From positions 62,001 through 126,000 of the forward strand of contig NZ_JBBMFT010000004.1 in the NCBI RefSeq assembly GCF_040095835.1: 64,000 nt of DNA, written 5' to 3'. This document shows, one piece after another, positions 27,001 to 34,530 of this stretch. This DNA comes from Flavonifractor hominis. GTDB taxonomy: Bacteria; Bacillota; Clostridia; Oscillospirales; Oscillospiraceae. Numbering within the stretch: position 1 is the stretch's first letter; every line of letters begins with the position of its first letter. Under the pieces are notes generated by a model. The model was given only the letters and a program-made list of their open reading frames with translations. It did not search any database and was not told where the DNA came from. Made by a program: the position numbers and the translations under genes.

Positions 27001-29257
27001 TGGCGGGGACATACTCAAAGGTGAGGTTCAAGTCGTTCTCGCCCACCTTGAGGTCAATGGTCGCCTTGCTGCTGTCCACCGTTACGTCCGAATCGCTGGT
27101 GGATACGGCCGAACCGTCCACATAGACATAGTCCTTATAGCTCTCGTTGGCCTTCAGGTCGGCGGAATAGCTCTTCTGGTCGGCCAGACGGACCGTGGCA
27201 TCGGCCACCGGCACATCCACACTGGCGGCCAGTTTGGGTACCAGCTTGCCGTAGTTGTCGCTGCTCTGGTCGGTCTCCACCACCCAACTATAGGTATTGT
27301 AGGTGTGGGTGACGGTCACATGGGCCTCGCTGTTGTCAGTGGTACGGGAGTAGTACAGATCCACCGTGTTGTTGTTAGGCTCCAGCTCCACGGTCAGATC
27401 CTTTCCGCCCAGGGAAGTGGAGTCCAGGCTGTAGCCGCCGTCGGTAAGCAGGCCCAGGTTGCCTTCAGCACCAATGGTGTAGCGCTCACCGGCATACAGA
27501 GGTGCGTTGAGGTCGCCCTCACGGCCGTCATACGAGGTGACCTTCAGCTCATATTCGCCTTCACTGGGGGTGCCGTCGGCGTCGATGACGATCTCCTTAT
27601 AGTAATGATTGACCGTCAGCAGAGAGGTCTGATGGTCATAATAGACCTTCAGTACATTCTGGCTGTCATCCAGAGAAACCGTGCAGGAAGCAACGGTTTT
27701 GGACACGCTGTAGTAATCGTCGGCATATTTGTCCGCATAGTTCGGGTCAGCCTCAGTCAAAGTAACGTTGGTGAACAGAGGCACCGCATCGAGACCCTTT
27801 GTATCGTCCAGGGTATAGGAGTCGTACTCGCCCTTCTTGGCATCTCCCTGGAGGTAATACTCCACCCGATAGGGCAGCTCAGGGATTTCGCTGGTAACCG
27901 CAGGCACATCAAAATCAATGGTGTTGCGTCCCACTTCCTGGCTGTCCTGATACAGGCGGTAGCTCAGAGTCGTGGTGCCATTGGTCAGCAGGCCCTTCGT
28001 CCCGGTCTCCAGGTCGGTATAGCCATACTCTTCGCTGCCATTGACCAGGGCGCGGTAGAAGTCCTCCGTCCGGGGCACAGTGATGTCGTATTTCAGGGTA
28101 TAGTGGTAGTAGGTCGTTCCGCCCTCCTGTGTCGTGGTGGGCTCCACGTTCAGCATATTCCAGGTAATGTTCTTCTGGTTGCCGTCGGTCCAAGCGGCCG
28201 GGGTATTGGACCCCTTCTGATAATAGTTATAACCGGTGTTAAATTCTTTAAAAGTAACATAAGGGCTCAGAGGATCGGTGACATACCAGGCCTGGGCGGC
28301 ATTGCTCACCGTCTCCTCAATCTGACCCAGCACGTCGCCCAGCTCGGCGCTCTCCACCTTGGAATAATTGGGGATCCAATTGCCGTGCTCATCCTGCCGG
28401 GAAGAGGCAATTTCCTGCAGGAATGCTTCGTCAAAGCCGTTGCCGGTATCACACCCGATGGTGTACAGCTCAATACCGGAGTTCTTGGCGGCGGTAGCCT
28501 GGGTACGTGCACTGCTCTTCCCGCCGAAGCCACTGATTCCGCCCCACCAACTATCCTCTGTGGGATCACCGTCGGTGATGAGCACGATGTAACGCAGAGA
28601 GGAGCTGTCATTCAGCAGCTGCCGGGCCTGCTTCAGCGCGGGGCCGGTGGGAGTGCCGCCATTGGCCGTAATGGTATCGACCTGGCTTTCCACCTGGCTA
28701 TAGCTGGTGGCCTGATTTACGATCGTCTCCACCTTGGGATTAGCGCCATTGAAGCCGGACCCCTTGAACATCACCACGGAAACGGTGCGTTTCCCATCGG
28801 TGTTGTTCGCCAGGAATTCCTCAGCAAAGTCCTTGGCCGCTTCCTTTGCCTTGTAAATGGCGCAGCCATTGCTTTCACAGCTGGTACCATACTTACTGTA
28901 TTTGCTGTGGCTTGTATTGTGGTTGATCGCTTCACACATACTGCCCGAAGCGTCAATAACCAGCACCACATCGGCCGGGACATTCTGGGTGACGGTCTCC
29001 ACGGAAGCAGTGGTGGTCACATCCAGTGTAATGGTAAACTCATCGTCCCGATTGGATACAGGGTCAATGCTTTTCTGCACCGACACATAGCCGGGCTCTC
29101 CTTTGCCCTCATTGGTCACCTGCTCTCCGTCGTGCAGGATCGTCACCGGGGGCAGCTGGGTCCCTGCGGCCATGGCACTTACGGGCAGCAGCCCCATCAG
29201 CATGACCAGGGCCAGCAGCATGGCCAGGATCTTTTTTCCTTTCTTTGCCAACATCAT
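24014..29257 (-). CDS. giant sortase-anchored VWA adhesin with MucBP-like repeats
   Basis: A 1747-residue surface protein. The signal peptide (residues 1-31) ends VSAMAA. A von Willebrand A domain follows with the MIDAS motif DASGS at 102-106 and a TDGDPTED metal-site segment. From about residue 480 onward there are roughly ten divergent repeats of 80-110 residues, each opening with a strand such as VEHYYTKN, VVHVYRAW, IVHHYTTL, VQHHYLET, VNHYYRTV or VNHQYYLD, typical of MucBP-like adhesin domains. A Gly/Pro/Asp linker has a 20-residue duplicated unit. The C-terminus has LPQTG at 1704-1708, a hydrophobic helix and a KKGEEED tail. It is likely the substrate of the sortase at 30924 and is preceded by a c-di-GMP-type riboswitch. 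Confidence 0.92.
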   Translation of the reverse strand: MMLAKKGKKILAMLLALVMLMGLLPVSAMAAGTQLPPVTILHDGEQVTNEGKGEPGYVSVQKSIDPVSNRDDEFTITLDVTTTASVETVTQNVPADVVLVIDASGSMCEAINHNTSHSKYSKYGTSCESNGCAIYKAKEAAKDFAEEFLANNTDGKRTVSVVMFKGSGFNGANPKVETIVNQATSYSQVESQVDTITANGGTPTGPALKQARQLLNDSSSLRYIVLITDGDPTEDSWWGGISGFGGKSSARTQATAAKNSGIELYTIGCDTGNGFDEAFLQEIASSRQDEHGNWIPNYSKVESAELGDVLGQIEETVSNAAQAWYVTDPLSPYVTFKEFNTGYNYYQKGSNTPAAWTDGNQKNITWNMLNVEPTTTQEGGTTYYHYTLKYDITVPRTEDFYRALVNGSEEYGYTDLETGTKGLLTNGTTTLSYRLYQDSQEVGRNTIDFDVPAVTSEIPELPYRVEYYLQGDAKKGEYDSYTLDDTKGLDAVPLFTNVTLTEADPNYADKYADDYYSVSKTVASCTVSLDDSQNVLKVYYDHQTSLLTVNHYYKEIVIDADGTPSEGEYELKVTSYDGREGDLNAPLYAGERYTIGAEGNLGLLTDGGYSLDSTSLGGKDLTVELEPNNNTVDLYYSRTTDNSEAHVTVTHTYNTYSWVVETDQSSDNYGKLVPKLAASVDVPVADATVRLADQKSYSADLKANESYKDYVYVDGSAVSTSDSDVTVDSSKATIDLKVGENDLNLTFEYVPAKPTTISFTVEHYYTKNVTAIVDGEISHEGSFTDELGYTETITDYAPGEYYTLQEKTEYNGDIYTPADDNAGKLTGAAVDGEVIKLYYTLNESPAESTLTVVHVYRAWERYTEDDGVTESIRPATGVTVPESVTVEYPLSGTLYQGQNVTVTLKGEEGYTFTPSTDDGANIGPDAPVSDIAADGEKVPAQGQTIYVYYDAIPSDARDDAQITIVHHYTTLLDTVIGGVVTEDYRRDDGTSMETLTGQAGDPYSITERTEHEVGGESYTYTCVTSHADTGTFHSGTNTTIDLYYERSDSDLQAVTYNVVYEYYRQEMTFNDEGVAGYWDEPQKVAKPSGAPDDVTGASAYLGEKVSLSDGAVGNYTAYGENNLEPVIDAENKTITLKYIEQVAKTATTITVQHHYLETVLNPDNTVKETIDHTSGEVVIPVFVEQSYLAEAAVVSPYAYDRVEVSANLSGYDQNSEHDVTVTIPDGASRIDFYYTWTNSSAVSPASYTVNHYYRTVDWNEDTATKDYDPIGTGASYKTEGNSYAGLTITGTPDLKVDSTGNPVYTLDSATASSEFQGENYTIVLTSGSDNVINFYYTQYIDSRVGNETRVEVTHNYYARDTFTDVDDMTDADYIAQEGMKPEYSTTLVYDTIADGAWIGNSFTATQYPDRYTPDENGESTVKISYEFVNADPEGGKIDSLAAVAQEQPTPNVITINYIREYSTQPDQVTLTVNHQYYLDGVLQEDLTTSETHDVAYGTSVTAADYAKEKDDYSLDQSDAQSQNIASMTTAATITLKYYRTTPTDPGGGDGGDTTYYKVVVKYLEEGTEKSLRSDYSISIMETHAYDVTSRTELDISGYDRTNVTGDSLSMEHIDSDKEIIVWYVANGEPTDPGDGGDGGDGGEIDIGEPDTPLGPGPDGGTGTGDGGEIDIGEPDTPLGPGPDGGTDSGSEVEIDDAGVPKGDLPQTGAVAAPVNPAITAGLLALSMSMAALGLTFTFGRKKGEEED
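24176..24345 (-). repeat. tandem duplication in the adhesin wall-spanning linker
   Basis: The segment encoding GGEIDIGEPDTPLGPGPDGG occurs twice in tandem, about 78 bases apart, with a few silent or near-silent differences, just before the LPQTG signal. Confidence 0.85.
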
Positions 29258-29290
29258 TCATTCTCCTTTCAGTCTGAGAATGGAATCTGT

Positions 29291-29376
29291 GGCGGCCGGA
29301 CTGGCGTGGCGGTGCCTCTCCGCTTTAGCCTCCATAGCTTTGCGTCCCGGCCTTTCGGCCGGTTTGCCGTTTCACG
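29291..29376 (-). promoter_or_regulatory. cyclic-di-GMP-I (GEMM) riboswitch-like leader of the adhesin gene
   Basis: On the minus strand the leader holds the GEMM signature. GGCAAACC (29368-29361) runs into a 6-bp stem capped by a GAAA tetraloop (CCGGCC-GAAA-GGCCGG, 29362-29347). GGACGCAAAGC (29347-29337) and then GGAGGCTAAAG follow. The 3' part (CCAGTCCGGCCGCC) is less canonical: only GGC/GCC of the closing P1 helix pairs cleanly. The 3' CCGGCC could instead pair with the tetraloop stem, a possible switch. It ends 34 bases before the adhesin ATG. The related 3',3'-cGAMP specificity cannot be excluded. Confidence 0.75.
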
Positions 29377-29523
29377 TTCCATGCGCCGGGCGGGGTCTTC
29401 TTTTCTCCGGCAATCCGCATGTTCTGTATTGAACATACCATGTACCGGTCACTTCCCGGTTACATTCCCGAAAAGTCTTCGCCCTTCTTGTTTCCTGACG
29501 TGCTCCTATCGTAACACGCCATT

Positions 29524-29539
29524 GTTACTTTTTGGTTAC
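29524..29539 (+). promoter_or_regulatory. direct repeat GTTAC at 11-base spacing
   Basis: GTTAC at 29524-29528 and 29535-29539, with an inverted copy GTAAC at 29511-29515. An 11-base repeat period is typical of SARP/BTAD regulator sites, and the neighbouring gene encodes such a regulator. The rest of 29377-29637 is an AT-rich divergent region in which I see no gene. Confidence 0.35.
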
Positions 29540-29637
29540 ATTTCAAAAGTTTTATTTTATTTCATTGAAATTTGTGTTTCTATTTGGTATTATGTGACCG
29601 TCCCAGAATAAGACTACCATCCAGCCCCAGATTGTGC

Positions 29638-29643
29638 TATAAT
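29638..29643 (+). promoter_or_regulatory. extended -10 promoter of the BTAD regulator gene
   Basis: TGC-TATAAT, a perfect extended -10 element 54 bases before the ATG at 29698. The -35 region is poor, which suggests help from an activator. Confidence 0.6.
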
Positions 29644-29697
29644 ACATTAAAATCGTATACACTCAGGATCTTCTAGTTTGGAAGCGAGGTCTTTCCT

Positions 29698-30912
29698 ATG
29701 GCCAGAACTGCACCTGCCGCTGCGGTGAAACATATTCAGGTCTCTACACTGGGCGGATTCCGTCTGCAGATCGACGGTCAGGTGCTGACCGACGAGATCA
29801 ATCGTTCCCTGAAACTCTGGAATGTATTGTGCTATCTTATCGTTCACCGGGATCGGACGGTACCTCAGTCAGAGCTGATCGAGCTGTTTTGGACCGAAGA
29901 AAACAGCTCCAATCCCAACAACGCCCTTAAAACCCTGCTCTACCGGGTGCGCTCGCTGCTGCTGCCGCTGTTTCCGGAGGGGCCGGACCCCATTCTCTCC
30001 CAGCGGGGTTCCTACTCCTGGAATCCGGCCATTGCATGCACTCTGGACACGGACCGGTTTGAGACCCTCTGCCGTCAGGCGGAGGAGCCAGGCCGCACAG
30101 CAGACGAACGCATGGCCCTCTACCAGGAGGCCTGTGCACTTTACCAAGGGGATTTCCTGCCCAAACTGTCCACCCAGATGTGGATCATTCCTCTCAGTGC
30201 ACGCTACCACTCCCTCTTCCTGGCAGCGGTAAAGACCTATGCCACCCTGCTGGATGAGGCCCACGCCTATGAAGAAATGGTAGAACTGTGTACCCGTGCC
30301 AGCCAGCTTGACCCGCTGGATGAGGGGTTACATATACTGATCGTCCGGGCTCTTCTGCACCAGGGGAAGGACGCCTCGGCCCTCAGCCATTACGAAAAAG
30401 CCACCGACCTGCTCTACCGCAGCCTTGGCGTACGGCCATCCGAGGAGCTCCAGGAGCTCTACCGGGAAATCATGGACACCGAGGAAGGGCTCGAAACCAA
30501 TCTGGAAGTCATTCAAAGCCATTTGAAGGAGACCGCTGCGCGGCCCGGGGCTTTCGTATGTGAATATGGCTTTTTCCGGGAAGCCTACCGGCTGGAAGCC
30601 CGTCGGGCAGCCCGCAGCGGTGCCTGCATTCATGTAGCTTTGATAACCGTGGCCCTGCCTGATGGCAGCGCTCCTCCGCTTGGTATTCTGAATACCACCA
30701 TGGACCAGCTGCTGGAAATCCTTGCAGGCAATCTGCGGCGGGGAGATGTAGTCAGCCGGTACAGCGCCGCCCAATATGTGGTAATGCTTCCTGCGGCCAA
30801 TTTTGAAGATTCCACCATGGTCATGGACCGCATCGTCACCGCCTTTTACCGCCAGCACCGGCGCAACTATCTCAAGCTCTCCTATAAGATCCGGGAGCTG
30901 GAGATCAATTAG
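29698..30912 (+). CDS. winged-helix/BTAD transcription regulator fused to a degenerate GGDEF domain
   Basis: A 404-residue regulator. An OmpR/SARP-like winged helix occupies residues 10-100 (VSTLGGFRLQIDGQVL, RSLKLWNVLCYLI, NNALKTLLYRVRSLL). A bacterial transcriptional activation domain of TPR-like helices follows (about 105-260: FETLCRQAEE, ALYQGDFLPKL, ALSHYEKATDLLYRSLGVRPSEEL). The last 130 residues have the layout of a GGDEF domain (LRRGDVVSRYSAAQYVVMLP). The catalytic GGDEF loop is replaced by SAAQY (residues 356-360), so it cannot make c-di-GMP but might bind a ligand. It leads the sortase/pilus gene run and diverges from the adhesin. Confidence 0.85.
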   Translation: MARTAPAAAVKHIQVSTLGGFRLQIDGQVLTDEINRSLKLWNVLCYLIVHRDRTVPQSELIELFWTEENSSNPNNALKTLLYRVRSLLLPLFPEGPDPILSQRGSYSWNPAIACTLDTDRFETLCRQAEEPGRTADERMALYQEACALYQGDFLPKLSTQMWIIPLSARYHSLFLAAVKTYATLLDEAHAYEEMVELCTRASQLDPLDEGLHILIVRALLHQGKDASALSHYEKATDLLYRSLGVRPSEELQELYREIMDTEEGLETNLEVIQSHLKETAARPGAFVCEYGFFREAYRLEARRAARSGACIHVALITVALPDGSAPPLGILNTTMDQLLEILAGNLRRGDVVSRYSAAQYVVMLPAANFEDSTMVMDRIVTAFYRQHRRNYLKLSYKIRELEIN

Positions 30913-30923
30913 GAGGTCCCGCT

Positions 30924-31667
30924 GTGAACAAACGCATCCCCCTCATCGCAGCGCTGCTGCTCTGCCTGGCCTGTCTGGCCCTGGGCGCCGCACTGGCTCT
31001 GTTGTGGAGTGGGAGACAGAGCCTTCCTCAGGCGCCCCAGATGGCCGCCTCTACTCCCGTCTCAACCACGGCACAGCCCAGCGCCGCCCCCACCCCTACC
31101 CCGGAATCGGAAACGGAAGAAGTGCCTGACGGTGATCCGGCCATGGATGACAATGGGCTGCCCAAGGACCGGGTATACATCACAGAGGCCCGCAAGTCCT
31201 ATGTGGACGGTACACTGCGCCTGAAAATTCCCAAGCTGGATGTAGATGTTCCGGTGTTGAACGGAACCGATGCCGACACACTGCTGCGGGGCGTCGGGCT
31301 GTATGAATATGCCCAGCTGCCCTCCGAGGGGGGCGCCAACGTCTCCATTGCCGGCCACCGCAACGGTCTGCGGGGTGGGCAGATTACCGATAATATGCCC
31401 TTTTACTACATCAACACCCTTACGGAAGGCGATTACCTCTATCTGGTAGATGATCAGACCATTTACCAATATCTCTGGGAATGCACCCAAGTCATCGAGC
31501 CGGATGACTGGACCCCTATCTTCAATCAGGGATACGGCTGTGTGACGCTCACTACATGTACCCCCATCGGTGTGGCCGATCACCGGCTTGTGGTCCGGGG
31601 CGAACTGGTCGCTACCTATCCGCTGAGCGAGGAATACCCCTATCCATCTGACACTTCAAAGGAGTAA
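30924..31667 (+). CDS. sortase
   Basis: A 247-residue membrane-anchored transpeptidase (N-terminal membrane segment, residues 5-28) with a Pro/Thr/Ser-rich spacer and a sortase barrel from about residue 96. The catalytic set is complete: His145 in SIAGHRNG, Cys212 in TLTTCTPIG and Arg225 in HRLVVRGEL. The LTTCTP form and the N-terminal anchor fit class D/E-like sortases more than class A. The GTG start follows AGGAGGT. Its obvious partner is the LPQTG adhesin encoded divergently 1.7 kb away. It is 11 bases downstream of the regulator gene. Confidence 0.93.
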   Translation: MNKRIPLIAALLLCLACLALGAALALLWSGRQSLPQAPQMAASTPVSTTAQPSAAPTPTPESETEEVPDGDPAMDDNGLPKDRVYITEARKSYVDGTLRLKIPKLDVDVPVLNGTDADTLLRGVGLYEYAQLPSEGGANVSIAGHRNGLRGGQITDNMPFYYINTLTEGDYLYLVDDQTIYQYLWECTQVIEPDDWTPIFNQGYGCVTLTTCTPIGVADHRLVVRGELVATYPLSEEYPYPSDTSKE

Positions 31668-31677
31668 CTGCACCACT

Positions 31678-32607
31678 ATGAAACACATTCGCATCCGGCG
31701 CATCGCCATCGCCCTGCTGGTCCTGGCCCTGGCTGTGGGCGGAACCGCCGCCATCTTCGGCGCCAACCGGGCCTCTGCCAGCCAGAAACCCTCCGTACTG
31801 CCGGTAAAGGCTGCTGCCGTCACCGGAGTCACCGTTTTTTCCAACTCCAGCGCCTCCATTGATGCTTCCAACCTCTCCGAGGGTTACATCCTGGTGAAGT
31901 ACACCGGCGGCAAAAATGTGAAAATCAAGGTCCAGATCACCAAGCAGGGCGGAGAAACCTACACCTATAACCTGAACAATACTGGCGCGACCGAGACGTT
32001 CCCCCTCACCGAGGGCAACGGTCAGTACACCGTCAAGGTCTTTGAAAACACCTCCGGGACCAAGTACGCCCAGGCCTACAGCACCACCCTCAACCTGAAA
32101 CTGCGCAACGACTTTCTGCCCTTCCTTTACCCCAATCAGTACGTCAACTACTCCGACAGCTCCAAAGTAGTCGCCAAGGCCGCAGAATTGACCGCAGGCA
32201 AAAGTTCTGATTTGGAAAAGCTCTCGGCGATCTACTATTATGTCACCGACAATTTTGTCTACGATTATAATCTGGCCAATACGGTACAGAGTGGCTATCT
32301 GCCGGATGTAGACAAAGTCCTGGCCTCCCAGAAGGGCATCTGCTTTGATTACGCAGCGGTGATGGCAGCCATGCTGCGCAGCCAGAACATCCCCTGCAAA
32401 CTGGTGGTGGGCTACGCCGGTACCATCTATCACGCCTGGATTAACGTCTACATTGAGGGTGTGGGTTGGGTTGATAAGGTCATCTACTTTGACGGCACCA
32501 CCTGGACCCTGATGGACCCCACCTTTGTTTCCAACGGCAAGCACAGCGATGCTATCCTCAAGTACGTCACCACCGACACCAACTACAGCGAGAAGTACGC
32601 CTATTGA
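31678..32607 (+). CDS. secreted transglutaminase-fold protein
   Basis: A 309-residue exported protein with an N-terminal signal or anchor (residues 1-35). A beta-rich domain (about 45-145) is followed by a transglutaminase core with the complete triad: Cys222 in KGICFDYAAVM, His252 in YHAWINVY and Asp280 in LMDPTF. Such extracellular proteins are thought to act as peptidases or to cross-link surface proteins. It begins 10 bases after the sortase stop, so the adhesin could be a substrate, but this is inference. Confidence 0.88.
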   Translation: MKHIRIRRIAIALLVLALAVGGTAAIFGANRASASQKPSVLPVKAAAVTGVTVFSNSSASIDASNLSEGYILVKYTGGKNVKIKVQITKQGGETYTYNLNNTGATETFPLTEGNGQYTVKVFENTSGTKYAQAYSTTLNLKLRNDFLPFLYPNQYVNYSDSSKVVAKAAELTAGKSSDLEKLSAIYYYVTDNFVYDYNLANTVQSGYLPDVDKVLASQKGICFDYAAVMAAMLRSQNIPCKLVVGYAGTIYHAWINVYIEGVGWVDKVIYFDGTTWTLMDPTFVSNGKHSDAILKYVTTDTNYSEKYAY

Positions 32608-32625
32608 TCATATGACCGCTCATTG

Positions 32626-32651
32626 GGGTCCCGCGGTATACCGCGGGACCC
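32626..32651. repeat. 26-base perfect palindrome between the transglutaminase and pilC-like genes
   Basis: Two 13-base arms centred at 32638/32639 (GGGTCCCGCGGTA and its complement) with no spacer and no T-run after it. It would form a stable intercistronic hairpin that could set differential expression or RNA stability. Confidence 0.75.
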
Positions 32652-32671
32652 TGTTCCAAAGGGGGATAAGC

Positions 32672-33718
32672 ATGAAAGATAACCCGAACAACACGGTTTT
32701 AAGCTATGACGCACTCTCTGTCTTCTGCTGCCAGCTGTCGCTGATGCTCCATGCAGGCATCGGCAGCGAAGAGAGCGTCAGTCTGCTGCTCTCCGACACC
32801 CGGCAGCCCCGTGAGCAGGAATTGCTGCGCACCGTACACGCCAAGCTGCTGGACGGCGCTCCTCTGGCTGACGCGCTGGAAGCGGCGAACGCCTTTCCGC
32901 CCTACCTGCTGCGTATGGTCTCCATTGGAGAGGCCTCCGGGCGGCTGGACCAGGTACTCACCGCTCTGGCCACTTACTACCGGCGGGAGGCCGATACTCA
33001 GCGTGCTCTGCGCCGGGCGGTAGCTTATCCTGCGGCCATGGCGCTGCTGGTCGCCGTTATTTTCCTGGCTCTGGTGTCCCGGGTACTGCCCGTATTCCAG
33101 CAGGTCTTTGCCCAGCTGGGGGTAGCGCTTTCTCCAGTGGCACGGGCGCTGCTGAGCTTCGGCTCGGCCAGTCAGGCGGTGACTGCCGTACTGGCGGTGA
33201 TCCTGATCGCCTGCGCGCTGCTGCTGTTCTATCTGGTGCGCAGCCGGAAGGGCGCAGCGGCCTACAGCCGCTTTTTTGCCCGTTCTGCTGCTGGCCGGGC
33301 GGTAGACCGCAGCCGCTTTGCCTCCGTCATGGCCCTGATGCTCTCCAGCGGTCTGCCGCTGGATGAGGCCATGGGCCGCACGGTGGAGCTGCTGGAGCAG
33401 TCCGCTCTGGCGCCTGCTCTGCGAGAGTGCCGCCGCCGTATGGAAGAAGGAGAGTCCTTCCCACGGGCAGTCGAAAGCGCAGGACTGCTTACCGGACTGC
33501 AGGCCGGACTGCTGTCAGCGGGCAGCCGGGCTGGGGTCACCGACCAGGCTATGGAAGAACTGGCCCGCCGCTGCGCACAGGAGTCGGAGGAGCGGCTGGA
33601 CGGCATGCTCAGCCGCTTTGAATACCTTTTGGTCGTGGTCCTCTGTCTGTCCATCGCACTGGTATTGCTGTCGGTGATGCTGCCGCTGCTGGGCGTACTC
33701 TCCGCCATCGGAGGGTAA
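32672..33718 (+). CDS. type II secretion/type IV pilus inner-membrane platform protein (GspF/PilC family)
   Basis: A 348-residue platform protein with the usual duplicated T2SSF domain. Repeat 1 is at about residues 15-135 (FCCQLSLMLHAGIGSEESV ... SIGEASGRLDQVLTALATYYRR). Repeat 2 is at about 200-330 (FASVMALMLSSGLPLDEAM ... SAGSRAGVTDQAMEELARR). Three hydrophobic segments lie near 138-160, 175-195 and 310-340. Family members couple the assembly ATPase to pilin extraction. The ATG follows AAAGGGGGAT. It is the first of the tightly packed pilus-like genes. Confidence 0.9.
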   Translation: MKDNPNNTVLSYDALSVFCCQLSLMLHAGIGSEESVSLLLSDTRQPREQELLRTVHAKLLDGAPLADALEAANAFPPYLLRMVSIGEASGRLDQVLTALATYYRREADTQRALRRAVAYPAAMALLVAVIFLALVSRVLPVFQQVFAQLGVALSPVARALLSFGSASQAVTAVLAVILIACALLLFYLVRSRKGAAAYSRFFARSAAGRAVDRSRFASVMALMLSSGLPLDEAMGRTVELLEQSALAPALRECRRRMEEGESFPRAVESAGLLTGLQAGLLSAGSRAGVTDQAMEELARRCAQESEERLDGMLSRFEYLLVVVLCLSIALVLLSVMLPLLGVLSAIGG

Positions 33719-33722
33719 GGCT

Positions 33723-34034
33723 ATGGGACACAGAATTTCTCCCCTGCGCCGGGTGGCGCCTGTGTTGGTGCTGTTGGTGCTGATCCCACTTGCTTTGCTG
33801 TTTGCCTCCCGCTTTCTGGGTGGGCGGGCAGACGCAGAAACCCTGGAGCTTACGGAGCAGGCCGTCCGCCGGGCCGCTGTGCAGTGTTACGCGCTGGAGG
33901 GGTTCTATCCCTCCAGTCTGGATTATTTGAAGGATCACTACGGTGTTACTGTAGACGAGGATCGTTGTTTTGTGGCCTATCAGTATGTGGCCGCTAACCT
34001 AATGCCGGATATCACGGTCCTTCCCATTTCCTGA
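33723..34034 (+). CDS. 103-residue pseudopilin-like protein
   Basis: A short protein with one N-terminal membrane segment (VAPVLVLLVLIPLALLFASRFL) and a soluble part AVRRAAVQCYALEGFYPSSLDYLKDHYG. The latter strongly resembles the post-helix region of GspG/PilA-type pilins, where an ALEGxYP stretch is common. There is no clear G/FTLxE prepilin peptidase site before the helix, so it may insert without processing. It lies 4 bases after the pilC-like gene with GGAGGG before its ATG. Confidence 0.65.
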   Translation: MGHRISPLRRVAPVLVLLVLIPLALLFASRFLGGRADAETLELTEQAVRRAAVQCYALEGFYPSSLDYLKDHYGVTVDEDRCFVAYQYVAANLMPDITVLPIS

Positions 34035-34047
34035 AAGGAGGCGGCCT

Positions 34048-34530
34048 ATGTTCTTTCACCACAGCGGGCGTGGGCTGCGCTCCGCTCTGACGCTGGTGCT
34101 GTGTGCACTGTTTTTTCTGCTGGCCATGGGACTGACTTTGCTGGCCAGCGGCGTATACCGCGGTGTGGCTTCCTCCTCGGATCAGACCTACATCCAGCGC
34201 ACCGCCTTGTCCTATCTGGTCAACCAACTGCGTCGCAGTGACGCGGCAGACTGCGTATCCATTACGTCTTTTGACGGTGTGGATGCGCTGCGTCTGGAGG
34301 AGGACGGCTATGTCACCCTGCTCTACTGCTACGATGGTCAGCTGCGGGAACTGTATGCGGAAGCTGGTCTGGACTTTGCGCCGGGGGACGGAGTGGCTGT
34401 ACTGCCTCTGGACAGCATGACGGCATATGCGCAGGATGGCCTGATCCATTTAACCGTGGAATCGGGCGGTGAGCGCTGGTCGGCCTCTGTCGCTCTGCGC
34501 TCCGACGGGGGAGAGGAGGCGGCAGCATGA
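34048..34530 (+). CDS. 160-residue single-pass protein of the pilus-like cluster (DUF4860-like)
   Basis: One N-terminal membrane helix (ALTLVLCALFFLLAMGLTLLASGVY) is followed by an extracellular domain (YIQRTALSYLVNQLRRSD ... VTLLYCYDGQLRELYAEAG). The layout is that of a minor pseudopilin (GspJ/GspH-like). The sequence reminds me of the DUF4860 family, but I could not confirm it. AAAGGAGG precedes the ATG. Its stop overlaps the next start (ATGA), so the two are coupled. Confidence 0.65.
   Translation: MFFHHSGRGLRSALTLVLCALFFLLAMGLTLLASGVYRGVASSSDQTYIQRTALSYLVNQLRRSDAADCVSITSFDGVDALRLEEDGYVTLLYCYDGQLRELYAEAGLDFAPGDGVAVLPLDSMTAYAQDGLIHLTVESGGERWSASVALRSDGGEEAAA

Noticed and set aside
24422..29611. 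Very long plus-strand open frame (over 1700 codons) opposite the adhesin
   Set aside because: It is a frame shadow produced by the biased codon use of the adhesin repeats. It is low-complexity, rich in G/V/H, and lacks a ribosome site; the minus frame has a signal peptide, MIDAS and LPQTG.
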